The notes: generated by a model not told the origin, from the letters alone. Shown: positions 43,188 through 52,107, counted from the first letter of the stretch. The stretch is 64,000 nucleotides of DNA from Peribacillus simplex (GCF_030123325.1 NZ_CP126106.1:4492001-4556000), one strand, 5' to 3'. Numbers and translations are program-made.

Positions 43188-43218
43188 AAAAAAAGTGCCC
43201 TTGGGCTAAAGGGCACTT
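43188..43218 (-). terminator. Terminator after the second sigma-54 activator gene
   Basis: AAGTGCCCTTT/..AAGGGCACTT is followed by seven T on the minus strand. Confidence 0.85.
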
Positions 43219-43257
43219 CAGACTGTATACATACTCAATGAAAATCGAGTTGGTCTA

Positions 43258-43460
43258 TAGTTTTTTTACGGTTCGTACAATTTGATCGTTGATTTCCTCT
43301 CCAGGCACTCGCTTTCCACTCCAATCAACTTTGTTTTAAAAGATAGAGCTACTTTTGTCTGCAAACTAGATAATCATTGTTTGCCAACAGTTTTTTTGTG
43401 AGTTTGTACAATTTGATCGCTGATTTCCTCTTCAGGCACTCGCTTTCCACCAAATCTACT
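43258..43460. repeat. Direct duplication of a truncated dispersed element
   Basis: About 62 bases (TTTTTTT..G-TTGTACAATTTGATCG, then TGATTTCCTC and CAGGCACTCGCTTTCCAC) occur at 43258-43319 and again at 43388-43450. The first copy also ends CCAATCAAC. The ends match those of the 128-bp element at 10541-10668, as if its GC-rich interior had been lost. No gene was seen in 43219-43508. Confidence 0.65.
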
Positions 43461-43508
43461 ATTTTTAAAATTTAGAAAGTACCCTTCGCAAAAGGACAAT
43501 TTCTACAG

Positions 43509-45179
43509 TCATAAACCATATTTATTCATTTTTTCATACAGTGTTGTTCGGCTCACTCCGAGTCTCTTTGCCGTTTCCGATTTATTACCAGAAGTCATTT
43601 CCAAACATGAAACGATTGCAGCCCGTTCGGTTTCGTCCATTACTTCAGCTAAAGTGCGGATCGATATGGATTCTTTATGACCCGTTATTTCTTTAGGGAG
43701 ATGCTTGGAACGTATCATTTCCCCTTCTTCAACAATATTCATTGCTCGTTCAATGATATTCTCCAACTCACGGATATTACCTGGCCATTTATAAAGTCGC
43801 AACAGCCGTAAAGCTTGTTCACTCATCCCCGTTAAGCGTTTTTTCATGAGGTTCTGGTACTTTTCAACAAAATGATTTACCAGTATTTCAATGTCTTCCG
43901 GTCGCTCTCTTAAGGAAGGAACCTGGATTTGCAAGACCTTCAATCGGTAATACATATCAAGTCGGAATTCCCCTTTCGAGACCATTTCCTCCAGATTACG
44001 GTTCGTTGCAGCGATTACCCGTACATCAATCGGAATGCTTCCCGTCGAACCGACCCTCTCGATCTCTTTTTCTTGTAAAACACGGAGCAGCTTAACCTGC
44101 ATATGCAATGGCAGCTCACCGATTTCATCGAGAAAAATCGTTCCGCCTTCAGCCGCTTCGAACTTACCTGCTTTTCCGCCTTTTTTTGCACCAGTGAAAG
44201 AACCCTCTTCATAGCCAAATAGCTCAGACTCCAGCAGCTCTGCCGGGATGGCGGCACAGTTCACTTTGACAAAGACACCCATGGCCCTTCTGCTTTCACT
44301 ATGAATGGAATGAGCAAACAGCTCCTTACCTGTTCCGCTTTCGCCCAAAATCAACACATTCGAGTCGCTTTTAGCGGCAATTTTGGCTTGACCTTTCACT
44401 TCCATGAAAGCAGGACTTCTTCCCATCAAATGATCAAACGTATATGAGGCTTTATTTCTCTCGCGAAAATCGCCTTTGTACTTTTTCAGCTCTACTTCAA
44501 GTGAATTTATCCGCTTGGAAAGAGCGGTAAATTGCCCGACATTCTTAAAAAGAATCTTACCGACCGCCCCTATTAATTTTCCTTGCTTCCTTATCGGGGA
44601 GCGGGTCGCAATTATATAATTATCTTTAATTTTTTGTAATTCAGCGACCTCTTGCTTGCCAGTTTTGGCGACCACATGCATACGGGTGTTTTCAATGACC
44701 TCCGTTACATGTTTCCCTATGGAGCTTTCCTGATCGACGCCAAGAAAGTCCGCATAAGCGTGGCTCAGCATTTGGACATACCCTTCCGTATCGACCATCA
44801 CCAAGCCGTCATAGGCAAATTCGATAATATCCTTAAACAGAAGTTCTTCATGATTATCGATATTAAGAAAATCACTTTTATTATTTGTAAATAATAGGAG
44901 ATAAATCTGATACTCCTCATCACCCAGTTCAATGTTGGTTTTTCTGACGATTCCATTATTATCATTCAAACGGATCGGAGTATTTACAGCTGGTACAAGA
45001 TTTTTTTCAATAATCAAATTTATCTGCAGATCAAATTCATTCTCAGCAAAAGCCTCGGATAATACGCGATTGCAGAGAACGATTTCTGTTTCGTTTTTCG
45101 TTACCAAAACACCAAAAGGCAATTCTTCCAATATCGCTTTCACTAATTCCAATTGAATAGTTTTATTATCGCTGGCCAT
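43509..45179 (-). CDS. Sigma-54-dependent PAS/AAA+ activator
   Basis: This protein of about 556 residues starts at ATG 45179 behind AAGGAGAATAGG; an upstream extension would overlap the thiolase gene. It has two PAS-like regions (about 15-80 and 115-215), a coiled linker, a AAA+ domain with Walker A GESGTGKE (about 282), sigma-54 loop GSFTGA (about 330, Ser for the usual Ala) and Walker B GTIFLDEIGELP (about 350), and a Fis-type helix-turn-helix NKSETAKRLGVSRTTLYEKMNKYGL at the end. Two sigma-54 promoters flank its operon, so it probably controls both. Confidence 0.88.
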   Translation of the reverse strand: MASDNKTIQLELVKAILEELPFGVLVTKNETEIVLCNRVLSEAFAENEFDLQINLIIEKNLVPAVNTPIRLNDNNGIVRKTNIELGDEEYQIYLLLFTNNKSDFLNIDNHEELLFKDIIEFAYDGLVMVDTEGYVQMLSHAYADFLGVDQESSIGKHVTEVIENTRMHVVAKTGKQEVAELQKIKDNYIIATRSPIRKQGKLIGAVGKILFKNVGQFTALSKRINSLEVELKKYKGDFRERNKASYTFDHLMGRSPAFMEVKGQAKIAAKSDSNVLILGESGTGKELFAHSIHSESRRAMGVFVKVNCAAIPAELLESELFGYEEGSFTGAKKGGKAGKFEAAEGGTIFLDEIGELPLHMQVKLLRVLQEKEIERVGSTGSIPIDVRVIAATNRNLEEMVSKGEFRLDMYYRLKVLQIQVPSLRERPEDIEILVNHFVEKYQNLMKKRLTGMSEQALRLLRLYKWPGNIRELENIIERAMNIVEEGEMIRSKHLPKEITGHKESISIRTLAEVMDETERAAIVSCLEMTSGNKSETAKRLGVSRTTLYEKMNKYGL

Positions 45180-45243
45180 TCCTATTCTCCTTAACCCGTC
45201 TGAAGTTTCCTCCATTATATCATAGGAAAATGTGGCCAAGTCA

Positions 45244-46422
45244 TTACCGTTCCACAATCAGCGCAGTTCCCTGTCCGCCACCGATACATAATGTGGCAAG
45301 GCCGGTTTTTGCATCCCTTCGCTTCATTTCATACAATAAAGTCACTAAGATGCGGGCACCGGAAGCACCTACCGGATGACCAAGAGCTATCGCACCGCCA
45401 TTTACATTCACTTTCTCCGGATTCAGTTCAAGGTCTTTAAGCACGGCGAGTGATTGTGCCGCAAAGGCTTCATTCACTTCCATCAAATCAAGATCATCTA
45501 TTGTCAATCCCGCCTTTGCCAAAGCCTTCCTTGTCGCAGGCACAGGACCGTATCCCATGATTTTCGGATCAAGCGCAGCGTTTGCATATGACTTAATTGT
45601 CGCTAATGCTTCCAGTCCCAGCCCGTCCGCTTTTTCTTTAGACATCAGGACTAACATCGCACCCCCATCATTGATTCCGGATGCATTTCCTGCCGTAACC
45701 GTTCCATTTTCCTTAAAAGCAGGACGCAGCTTCGCTAGCTGGTCGATCGTCAGCCCATGACGCGGGTGTTCATCTTGGTCCACCAAGACCGTCTTTCCTC
45801 TGCGTTTATATTCAACCGGTACGATTTCATCTGCAAATCGTCCTTCAAGCTGTGCCTTCTCAGCCTTCAGTTGGCTCTCTAAAGCAAATTCATCCTGCTT
45901 TTCACGGCTGATTTCCCACTGCTCGGCGATATTCTCCGCAGTCACGCCCATATGATATTGATTAAAAACATCCGTCAAGGCGTCATATGTCATGGAATCG
46001 ACTGCTTCGGCATTCCCCATTTTCTGTCCAAAACGATAATTTGGAAGTAAATATGGAGCATTGCTCATGCTTTCAATTCCCCCGGCAAGAATCACATCAG
46101 CATCACCAAGGGCAATGAATTGCGCTCCCATTATTACCGTACGGAGGCCAGATCCGCAAAGTTTATTAATGGCCATGGCCGGCGTCGTTTCCGGAATCCC
46201 TGCATGAATCGCAACCTGACGTGCCACATTTTGCCCTAATCCAGCAGATAGAATATTCCCTACCAATACCTCATCGATCATGTCAGTCGAGATATTTGCC
46301 CGCTTAATCGCTTCCTTGGCGGCCACAACTCCCAAGTCAACCGCCGACACATTGGCAAGACTGCCTCCAAACGCACCAACTGGTGTTCTTGCTGCCCCTA
46401 CAATCACTACTTCTCTCATCAT
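45244..46422 (-). CDS. Acetyl-CoA C-acetyltransferase
   Basis: This 392-residue thiolase has the nucleophilic Cys in NKLCGSGLRTV (about residue 88), NEAFAAQSLAV near 318, the catalytic His in GHPVGASGARI near 348 and the second Cys in LCIGGGQG near 378. It cleaves acetoacetyl-CoA to two acetyl-CoA (or the reverse). It overlaps the dehydrogenase stop by 4 bases, so the two are translated together. It is a different gene from the lysine-operon thiolase and more typical of the biosynthetic/PHB type. Confidence 0.9.
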   Translation of the reverse strand: MMREVVIVGAARTPVGAFGGSLANVSAVDLGVVAAKEAIKRANISTDMIDEVLVGNILSAGLGQNVARQVAIHAGIPETTPAMAINKLCGSGLRTVIMGAQFIALGDADVILAGGIESMSNAPYLLPNYRFGQKMGNAEAVDSMTYDALTDVFNQYHMGVTAENIAEQWEISREKQDEFALESQLKAEKAQLEGRFADEIVPVEYKRRGKTVLVDQDEHPRHGLTIDQLAKLRPAFKENGTVTAGNASGINDGGAMLVLMSKEKADGLGLEALATIKSYANAALDPKIMGYGPVPATRKALAKAGLTIDDLDLMEVNEAFAAQSLAVLKDLELNPEKVNVNGGAIALGHPVGASGARILVTLLYEMKRRDAKTGLATLCIGGGQGTALIVER

Positions 46423-47363
46423 ACTTCCTCCTTCTCCATTTTTAATTTTCCCAGTTTAATAAAATTACGGTCCCTCTCATTGATCTTCTGAGAAACGGCA
46501 GATCCTTCATACGTAAAAATCCCTTCTCCCGACTTCGTCCCAAGTTTTCCCTTAGCCACCAAATCACGAATCAAATCAGGGGCCTCCTTACCTTGATCCA
46601 ATACCGGTGCAACATTATCAAAAACGCGCTGCCATGTATCCAGTCCGCCAAAATCAGCAATCTCGATCGGTCCAGTAAATGCCCAGCGAAAACCAGGTCC
46701 AGCCGTAATCGCCGTATCGATATCCTTAGCATCGGCAACGCCCTCTTTCAATAGATAAAAGGCTTCCCGCATCAAGGCAGTCTGGAGACGATTGGCGATG
46801 AATCCCGCTATCTCTTTTTTCAAGAGAATCGGAGACTTGCCGATTTTACGCATTAAATCCATTGTTGCCTTGACGATTTCGGGCTTTGTTTCGTCATGCT
46901 GAACAATTTCAACCAACGGAACCAAATGGCCAGGATTAAAGAAATGCGTGATGACCATTCTGTCCGCAAACGAGGCCTTCTCCTTCAATTGAGAGATCGG
47001 AAAGGTCGAGGTATTGGAAGCAACAATGGCATCCGGTTTGATCATTTCCTCCATTTGCTGATATAGATTCAACTTCAGCTCGATGACTTCCGGAATCGCC
47101 TCAATGATAAAGTCAGCATCCCTTACAGCCCCTTCCAAATCTACGCTATACGTAATATTCGCTAAAGCAGCTTGCTTTTCCTGATCAGTCAAGGCCCCTT
47201 CCTCAATGAGCAGTGATAGATTCTCAGAAATTCGATTTCGGGCATGGTGTAGCAACTCTTCCTTTATATCGTTAATGGTGACGAAATACCCGTTAACTGC
47301 AAAAGACTGAGCGATCCCGCTCCCCATTACGCCTGAACCGATAATGGCTATTTTTTTAATCAT
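46419..47363 (-). CDS. 3-hydroxyacyl-CoA dehydrogenase (3-hydroxybutyryl-CoA type)
   Basis: This 314-residue protein has the N-terminal NAD-binding IGSGVMGSGIAQ (residues 8-19), the catalytic His region ITHFFNPGHLVPLVEIV (about 138-154) and a C-terminal helical domain. It oxidises (S)-3-hydroxybutyryl-CoA to acetoacetyl-CoA, which the following thiolase splits. It is the first gene after the sigma-54 promoter at 47417-47433. An alternative role on other short 3-hydroxyacyl-CoAs, or on carnitine-like substrates in this superfamily, is possible. The genes after it form one operon ending with the activator. Confidence 0.87.
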   Translation of the reverse strand: MIKKIAIIGSGVMGSGIAQSFAVNGYFVTINDIKEELLHHARNRISENLSLLIEEGALTDQEKQAALANITYSVDLEGAVRDADFIIEAIPEVIELKLNLYQQMEEMIKPDAIVASNTSTFPISQLKEKASFADRMVITHFFNPGHLVPLVEIVQHDETKPEIVKATMDLMRKIGKSPILLKKEIAGFIANRLQTALMREAFYLLKEGVADAKDIDTAITAGPGFRWAFTGPIEIADFGGLDTWQRVFDNVAPVLDQGKEAPDLIRDLVAKGKLGTKSGEGIFTYEGSAVSQKINERDRNFIKLGKLKMEKEEV

Positions 47364-47416
47364 CCAGCTTCCCCTTTCCGTTTTCCATTACCTTTATTTA
47401 CTCATCTTTTTATCTA

Positions 47417-47433
47417 TGCAATATTTATGCCAA
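47417..47433 (-). promoter_or_regulatory. Sigma-54 promoter of the dehydrogenase/thiolase/activator operon
   Basis: Minus strand TTGGCATAAATATTGCA matches the -24/-12 consensus, with GG and GC 10 bases apart, 54 bases before the first start codon. It is the third such element in the window. Confidence 0.9.
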
Positions 47434-47621
47434 AGATAGGGTGGAAATAAAATTCTTTTTTTATCTTGAAAATCATGATAGACTCTTACTCATTAACCTA
47501 AACCATATTTTTATAACCTTCCCTTTATATTTCCAATGGAGTTTACCTTGTGAAATATTCCCTATGTACGACATAAAATGACAGACCTGGACCATTACAT
47601 TTTTTATTGGAGGAATGTAAT

Positions 47622-48398
47622 ATGGTTAAAGATAAAGTGGCGATCATTACCGGATCCGCTAGAGGAATCGGTTTTGAGATTGGAAAGATATTCGCTGAAA
47701 ATGGCGCAAAGGTCGTTTTGTCCGACCTTGATCAAAACACAGTGGAAAAAGCTGCATTGGACCTAAGGAATCAAGGCTTGGAAGTTATCGGCTTAAAAGC
47801 GGACGTAACAAGTGAAGAGGATATCATCCAGCTAATCAAACAAGCTAAAGACAAATACGGACGAATAGATATTTTCATCAATAACGCCGGCCTTCAGCAT
47901 GTTGCTCCAATCGAGGAGTTTCCAACTGAAAAATTCGAGCTGATGATCAAAATCATGCTGACCGCGCCATTCATTTCAATCAAGAATGTTTTGCCGATCA
48001 TGAAAGAACAAGGCTTCGGCAGAATCATCAATATCTCTTCCATTAACGGCCTGATTGGATTTGCCAACAAAGCAGCGTACAATAGTGCCAAACACGGTGT
48101 AATCGGATTAACGAAAGTCGCCGCCTTGGAAAGCGCCTCTTTTGGCATTACCGTCAATGCCCTTTGCCCAGGATACGTAGATACACCACTCGTCCGCGGA
48201 CAACTGGAGGATCTGGCGAAAACAAGACAAGTGCCTCTAGAAAGCGTTTTGGAAGAGGTCATCTATCCACTTGTCCCACAAAACCGCTTACTCGATGTAA
48301 GTGAAATTGCCGACTACGCCATTTTCCTCGCTAGCGACAAAGCACGGGGCATCACAGGCCAGGCAGTCGTGTTAGATGGCGGATATACAGCTCAATAA
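47622..48398 (+). CDS. 3-hydroxybutyrate dehydrogenase (SDR)
   Basis: This 258-residue short-chain dehydrogenase starts at ATG 47622 behind TGGAGG. It has TGSARGIG (about residue 11), NNAG (about 87), the catalytic Ser in NISSINGLIG (about 140) and YNSAKHG (about 153). The sequence CPGYVDTPLVRGQL (about 185-198) is characteristic of bacterial 3-hydroxybutyrate dehydrogenases. It oxidises D-3-hydroxybutyrate to acetoacetate for the CoA-transferase. It is divergent from the sigma-54 operon. A weak -24/-12-like TGGAGTTTACCTTGT at 47537-47551 has GT instead of GC, so I do not claim it as a promoter. Confidence 0.87.
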   Translation: MVKDKVAIITGSARGIGFEIGKIFAENGAKVVLSDLDQNTVEKAALDLRNQGLEVIGLKADVTSEEDIIQLIKQAKDKYGRIDIFINNAGLQHVAPIEEFPTEKFELMIKIMLTAPFISIKNVLPIMKEQGFGRIINISSINGLIGFANKAAYNSAKHGVIGLTKVAALESASFGITVNALCPGYVDTPLVRGQLEDLAKTRQVPLESVLEEVIYPLVPQNRLLDVSEIADYAIFLASDKARGITGQAVVLDGGYTAQ

Positions 48399-48420
48399 AT
48401 GAAAAATGCATCTGCAATGA

Positions 48421-48469
48421 ACCCCGGATAAATGACACCAAAAAAGGTGCTCTGTATTCGGGGTTTTTC
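48421..48469 (+). terminator. Terminator of the 3-hydroxybutyrate dehydrogenase gene
   Basis: ACCCCGGAT/..ATTCGGGGTTTTT encloses a smaller CACC/GGTG hairpin and ends in a T-run. Confidence 0.75.
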
Positions 48470-48572
48470 TGTCTTCATGAATTGTGGAAAAATTTGGTGG
48501 TACAAAGAACTCGCTCATGTTACAGTAATATAGGGACCTTTCCCATTTTACAAATAAAAAGGAGGCCTCGTC

Positions 48573-48602
48573 ATGATTATTAAGTGGGTTAGACTGCGAT
48601 AA
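48573..48602 (+). CDS. Nine-codon leader-like ORF
   Basis: ATG at 48573 sits 7 bases behind a strong AAAAGGAGG and reads MIIKWVRLR before TAA. It lies 97 bases before the hydrolase start, and a GCGCAG/CTGCGC pair flanks the interval. It may be a regulatory leader peptide, or the remnant of a lost gene that kept its ribosome site. Nothing else was seen in 48470-48699. Confidence 0.35.
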   Translation: MIIKWVRLR

Positions 48603-48699
48603 TTAAAAGCGCAGGCCAATCATCATGCTCCGGAAAGAATTTATTGATCTGCGCCATGGTAACGGCTATTGGATAATAATTAATACGGAGGTAAAAAAC

Positions 48700-49542
48700 A
48701 TGAGTGAACAGATACTGAAAATAAATAAAGTGGATATATGTACAGAAAGTTTTGGAAACCCAAAGGACCCTGCTGTGCTTTTGATCATGGGAGCGATGTC
48801 TTCATTAGACTGGTGGGATGATGACTTCTGTCTCCGCCTCGCTGATTCGGGGAGATTTGTCATTCGGTACGATCATCGGGATCTGGGACGATCGGTCAGT
48901 TATGAACCCGGTACCTCCAACTATACAATAACGGACATGGCTGACGACGCCGCGGGTGTCCTGGACGCTTATTCCATAGAACACGCTTCTATCGTCGGGA
49001 TGTCCCTAGGCGGTTTGATCGGCCAGATTCTTGCATTAAGATATCCGGAACGCGTAACTACGCTTACGCTAATAGCATCAAGTGTGTTCGGGACTGTAAT
49101 GGAAAAACTGCCTCCAATGGACCAAAGCATATTGGATTATCATGCGAAGAGCGCTTCCATGGATTGGTCAAATCGGGAGGCGGCCATCGCTTATCTTGCG
49201 GATGGGTGGAAAACTTTAGCCGGCTCCAAACCTTATGAGCAGGAAAGAATGTATAAACTGGCAAAAAGAGAGGCGGACCGCGCCAAACATCTGCCGAGCA
49301 GATTTAATCATGCCTTGCTTGCTGGCGGAGACGAATATTATGATAGAATGGGTGAGATATCCGTACCCGTCCTCATTATTCATGGCACAGAAGATCCAGC
49401 CTTGCCATACGAGCACGGGCTTGCTCTTGCAAAAGCCATCCCTCATGCAGAATTAGTGACTCTTGATGGATCAGGGCATGAGATTCATAGTGAAGATTGG
49501 GATGAAATTATCGATTCAGTCATTAAGCTTACTACGCGATAA
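48700..49542 (+). CDS. Alpha/beta hydrolase
   Basis: This protein of about 280 residues starts at ATG 48700 behind GGAGGT. It has the oxyanion-strand MGAMSSLDWWDDDFC (about 32-46), RYDHRDLGRS (about 58), the nucleophile elbow GMSLGG (Ser near 102), the acid in HGTEDPALP (Asp near 227) and the His in GSGHEIH (about 257). The complete triad suggests an active esterase, or a haloperoxidase-like or aclacinomycin-methylesterase-like enzyme. The substrate is unknown. It follows the leader-like ORF and ends in a clear terminator. Confidence 0.83.
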   Translation: MSEQILKINKVDICTESFGNPKDPAVLLIMGAMSSLDWWDDDFCLRLADSGRFVIRYDHRDLGRSVSYEPGTSNYTITDMADDAAGVLDAYSIEHASIVGMSLGGLIGQILALRYPERVTTLTLIASSVFGTVMEKLPPMDQSILDYHAKSASMDWSNREAAIAYLADGWKTLAGSKPYEQERMYKLAKREADRAKHLPSRFNHALLAGGDEYYDRMGEISVPVLIIHGTEDPALPYEHGLALAKAIPHAELVTLDGSGHEIHSEDWDEIIDSVIKLTTR

Positions 49543-49572
49543 ATTAGTACGAGAATAAATTAGTCATAAGAG

Positions 49573-49602
49573 AAGCCGACCAATAAAGGTCGGCTTTTTT
49601 TA
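49573..49602 (+). terminator. Terminator of the hydrolase gene
   Basis: AGCCGACC/GGTCGGCT is followed by TTTTTT. Confidence 0.88.
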
Positions 49603-49612
49603 ATTACTACTT

Positions 49613-49780
49613 TTAGCAGAAACCGCCATATCCTTGTACGGGGCTGCAATCTCCGCCACCGCCGAAACAAGCCGCTCCAACGATGATTAAGAGTATAAAC
49701 AAAACGACTATAAAAGCGAAGCCGCCACCAAATCCACCAATATCATTACAACTACTTGATTCATGACCACAATTTGACAA
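49613..49780 (-). CDS. YjcZ-family small sporulation protein
   Basis: This 55-residue frame begins at TTG 49780, nine bases after AAGGAG; an ATG overlapping the ribosome site is too close to be used. A glycine-rich GGFGGGF is followed by a single hydrophobic segment FAFIVVLFILLIIVGAACF, the hallmark of YjcZ-type proteins made in Bacillus spores. It is unusual in having an extra Cys-containing N-terminus (MSNCGHESSSC) and a C-terminal GGGGDCSPVQGYGGFC tail, with five cysteines in all. Confidence 0.82.
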   Translation of the reverse strand: MSNCGHESSSCNDIGGFGGGFAFIVVLFILLIIVGAACFGGGGDCSPVQGYGGFC

Positions 49781-49977
49781 TAGAAACATCTCCTTATTCG
49801 TTTTAGGAGGAAGAAATTAAATGGGTTAATTCAACTTATGTTCCAATTAGGATAATGACACAAAAATCTCCGGAAACTTTTTATCAACCCCACTTAGACC
49901 ATTTAGGAATCCAATTATCTCGTTCAACAATATCAAGGATCCATGAACCAGCGTAAGAAGGAACAGGGGTAGCTACT

Positions 49978-50220
49978 TTGATTGGAAATTTCCTTTATGG
50001 CTTACCAGTATCACTAATTGCTGAATTTACATCAATGAGGTATTTCAATATTCGTTTCTGGTTATCTGGATTAATACATATTGGTTTTGGATTGGCAACA
50101 TACTTTATTGACCCAGGAGGTTTCTTTATCTTTGCTGTCATTTGCTCCATAATCTTTTTTGCACTAGATGAAATCACTAAAGTATGTTCGGCTTCTTATT
50201 GGACTGACCTGCGCCGATAG
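49978..50220 (+). CDS. Small membrane protein, unknown, possibly truncated
   Basis: This 80-residue frame starts at TTG with an AGGGG nine bases upstream. Three hydrophobic stretches are seen (LYGLPVSLIAEFTS, LSGLIHIGFGLATYF, FFIFAVICSIIFFAL). The frame is open for only eight codons before the TTG, and the sequence seems to begin in mid-protein (GVATLIGNFLYG), so this may be a fragment of a longer gene. I do not recognise the family. Confidence 0.42.
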   Translation: MIGNFLYGLPVSLIAEFTSMRYFNIRFWLSGLIHIGFGLATYFIDPGGFFIFAVICSIIFFALDEITKVCSASYWTDLRR

Positions 50221-50313
50221 TTTCATAAGAAACTCAGATCTTCAGCTAACCTGCCCAGTTTAGTTCTATAAAACTTACTTTAGAGTGACATAAACTGTGT
50301 AAGAACAAAAAAA

Positions 50314-50352
50314 TGAAAAGGATAAAAGAAATTAATCTCTTCTATCCTTTTC
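50314..50352 (-). terminator. Terminator overlapping the DUF4083 gene end
   Basis: GAAAAGGATA/TATCCTTTTC forms a stem whose first arm encodes the last codons of the small gene. TTTTTTTG follows on the minus strand. Confidence 0.65.
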
Positions 50353-50511
50353 AAGCAGTTCAATTACTCTATCAAGTTTTTGTTCTATGCTATTGGATTT
50401 GTTTGACCTTGTAAGGAGAGACCGAACAAAAAAGTAAACAGCAAAAATGATACCGAACAACAAAATAAATATGATAAGTTGATATACTATATCACCGGTA
50501 TTGAAACCCAA
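50332..50511 (-). CDS. DUF4083-family small membrane protein
   Basis: This 59-residue protein starts at TTG 50511 (GGAG nine bases before). A GDIVYQLIIFILLFGIIFAVYFFVRSLL membrane segment is followed by a charged helix IEQKLDRVIELLEKD. This is the DUF4083 pattern (xGDIxxQLxxF, then LEEKLDRIIELLEKD) found in many Bacillus genomes. Function is unknown; it is probably a single-pass membrane protein with a cytoplasmic coiled tail. Confidence 0.8.
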   Translation of the reverse strand: MGFNTGDIVYQLIIFILLFGIIFAVYFFVRSLLTRSNKSNSIEQKLDRVIELLEKDRRD

Positions 50512-51345
50512 TGAACTCCGCCCCTATCTTTTTTGTATACTATACAGAACGTATATAAGCTTCTCAAACTATCCTCCGCCGTTCGTTGCATTAGAAAAAG
50601 GCAGCCGATCAAACTCCACTATTGAAGTAAAGCACATTTCATTAAGGATTCAAAATAATTTTATCCTTTTTTGTATAATTATAGCATATGTTTCTTGCGT
50701 AGTTCGATAACACTACGGCTGTCTTGCTACCCTGGCTATTTAGTTCTTCAAGAGAAACAACAATATATATCAGAGCTGATTTTAAAAAAAAGATATAATT
50801 TTATATTCTGATTTAGAACATCCGTTCTTTTCAAATCGCTGAAAGAGATTTGATCCGTGACCAATCAGCCGGATTAGAAAAACGGTAAAACGCACCTTGG
50901 CACACTCCTGTTTTTTAACAATATTAGTTAACCGTTGAGGTTCCCACTATAACCCTCATAGATAAACGAAACTTCGTTTAGACGCCTTAAAAAGAGCGTA
51001 GGACTTCTTGTTCACTTTCCGAAAAGTCGAGCAAAGGAGCCCTTTTTGCGTTTATCAGTATTTTCGTAGGCACCGCTTTTCAATGTTTATCTTTTTGCCT
51101 CCCTTTTGGATTCATCCATTTCTTTACCTCGTCCCATACTTCCTCAAAACCTACATTATGTACCTATAAATATTTACGGTTTGTCCAGAAAAATAGGTAA
51201 CATGTCCAAGCAATTGCCTTAATTTATTAATACTATATTTTGTAACTACTACGAAAATACTTTTGGCAGTGCTTTAGTACGGTTCGATACTACACTCCAT
51301 TTTATTTTCGAAAAAAAAAGAGTTACAAGAAAGGATTGTGATTTT
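50512..51345. other. Intergenic stretch without a supported gene
   Basis: Over 830 bases I see no believable coding frame. Present are a hairpin AAACGAAACTTCGTTT (50967-50982), a segment at 50750-50860 that resembles 53175-53320, and a GC-poor run before the next gene. The stretch near 51000-51055 (GTAGGACTTCTTGTTCACTTTCCG) looks like an old mobile-element remnant, but I cannot confirm this. Confidence 0.5.
50750..50862. repeat. Diverged segment also present at 53175-53320
   Basis: Shared order: TTCTTCAAGAGAA-CAACAATA, GAG-GATTTTAAAAAAA, ATAATTTTA, GAACAT-CGTTCT, then AAATCGCTG-AAAGA-ATTTGATCCGT. The copies differ by small insertions. The final CAAATCGCTG...GATTTG can fold as a hairpin. One copy precedes each of two spacer regions around the Cys-rich genes. 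Confidence 0.5.
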
Positions 51346-52107
51346 GTGGGAAATTTCGGTATGAATAATCCGATGCACAGCAACTGGGGTTCTGCATGTT
51401 CCGACAGAGACTGGGGTTTTGGGAGTGATTCAAGATTTGATCGTCATTCAAAATCTAAAAAGCCATGTAAGGTTTGTAAGTCTGACGACGTTTCTGCTTG
51501 CGATTGCAATTTTACAGCTCCAGCTCGCCAACTTGCTGCACCATTAAACAGCGACTGTGTCCTAGTTAATTCAGTTGTAGGCTCAAAAGCGGTACAAAAG
51601 GTTGCAGAAGCAACATTTCCTTTTACCGCGTTTACTCCTGCAATTCCAGCAGGATCCACTATTGTTTCGGTAGCTGTTACACCGAATCTAGCTGGTGTTA
51701 CACGTAACACGACAATCATTAGGGACAAAGTCGTTAACATCGGGCTTATTCCTGTAACTATTGTGGTAACATTTACGCCACCAGGATCAACAACACCTGC
51801 AACAGCCACACTTACAACGAGTTTACCATTCCAGGAGCATACAGATTTTCCAGGTGCCTGCCCTGAGGATACAGTAATAGAACCCCCATTAGTAGTAGAA
51901 GGAATCTTTGCCCAACCAGGCGTTCCAGTCATCGGCACAACGGGCCTTGTTACTGCCAATGCCATTTTAGTCAAGATTGTACTACGTACTACAATTACAG
52001 TTGTTCGACCAGTTATTGTAGATAAACACGGTGGTATTTGCGACGTAAATGAACGTCGTTGTGAAACTACAACTACTCCAACAACTAATACTCTTGCTGC
52101 TCCGTAA
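51346..52107 (+). CDS. Unrecognised secreted- or spore-surface-type protein
   Basis: This 253-residue protein starts at GTG (AAAGGA ten bases upstream). The first 65 residues are polar and carry two Cys pairs (PCKVCK and CDC). The rest is beta-rich and Val/Thr/Pro-rich (FTPPGSTTPATATLTTSLPF, IVLRTTITVVRPVIVDK), with CPEDTVIE near residue 180. The middle, DKVVNIGLIPVTIVV...PFQEHTDFPGACPED, resembles the DUF3794/SPOCS domain of spore-coat proteins, but I am not sure. There is no signal peptide. It is followed by a terminator and then the Cys/His repeat gene, so a spore-surface role is a reasonable guess. Confidence 0.7.
   Translation: MGNFGMNNPMHSNWGSACSDRDWGFGSDSRFDRHSKSKKPCKVCKSDDVSACDCNFTAPARQLAAPLNSDCVLVNSVVGSKAVQKVAEATFPFTAFTPAIPAGSTIVSVAVTPNLAGVTRNTTIIRDKVVNIGLIPVTIVVTFTPPGSTTPATATLTTSLPFQEHTDFPGACPEDTVIEPPLVVEGIFAQPGVPVIGTTGLVTANAILVKIVLRTTITVVRPVIVDKHGGICDVNERRCETTTTPTTNTLAAP

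Noticed and set aside
47537..47551. Fourth sigma-54 promoter, before the 3-hydroxybutyrate dehydrogenase gene
   Set aside because: The -12 element reads GT instead of the nearly invariant GC, so it is not counted.
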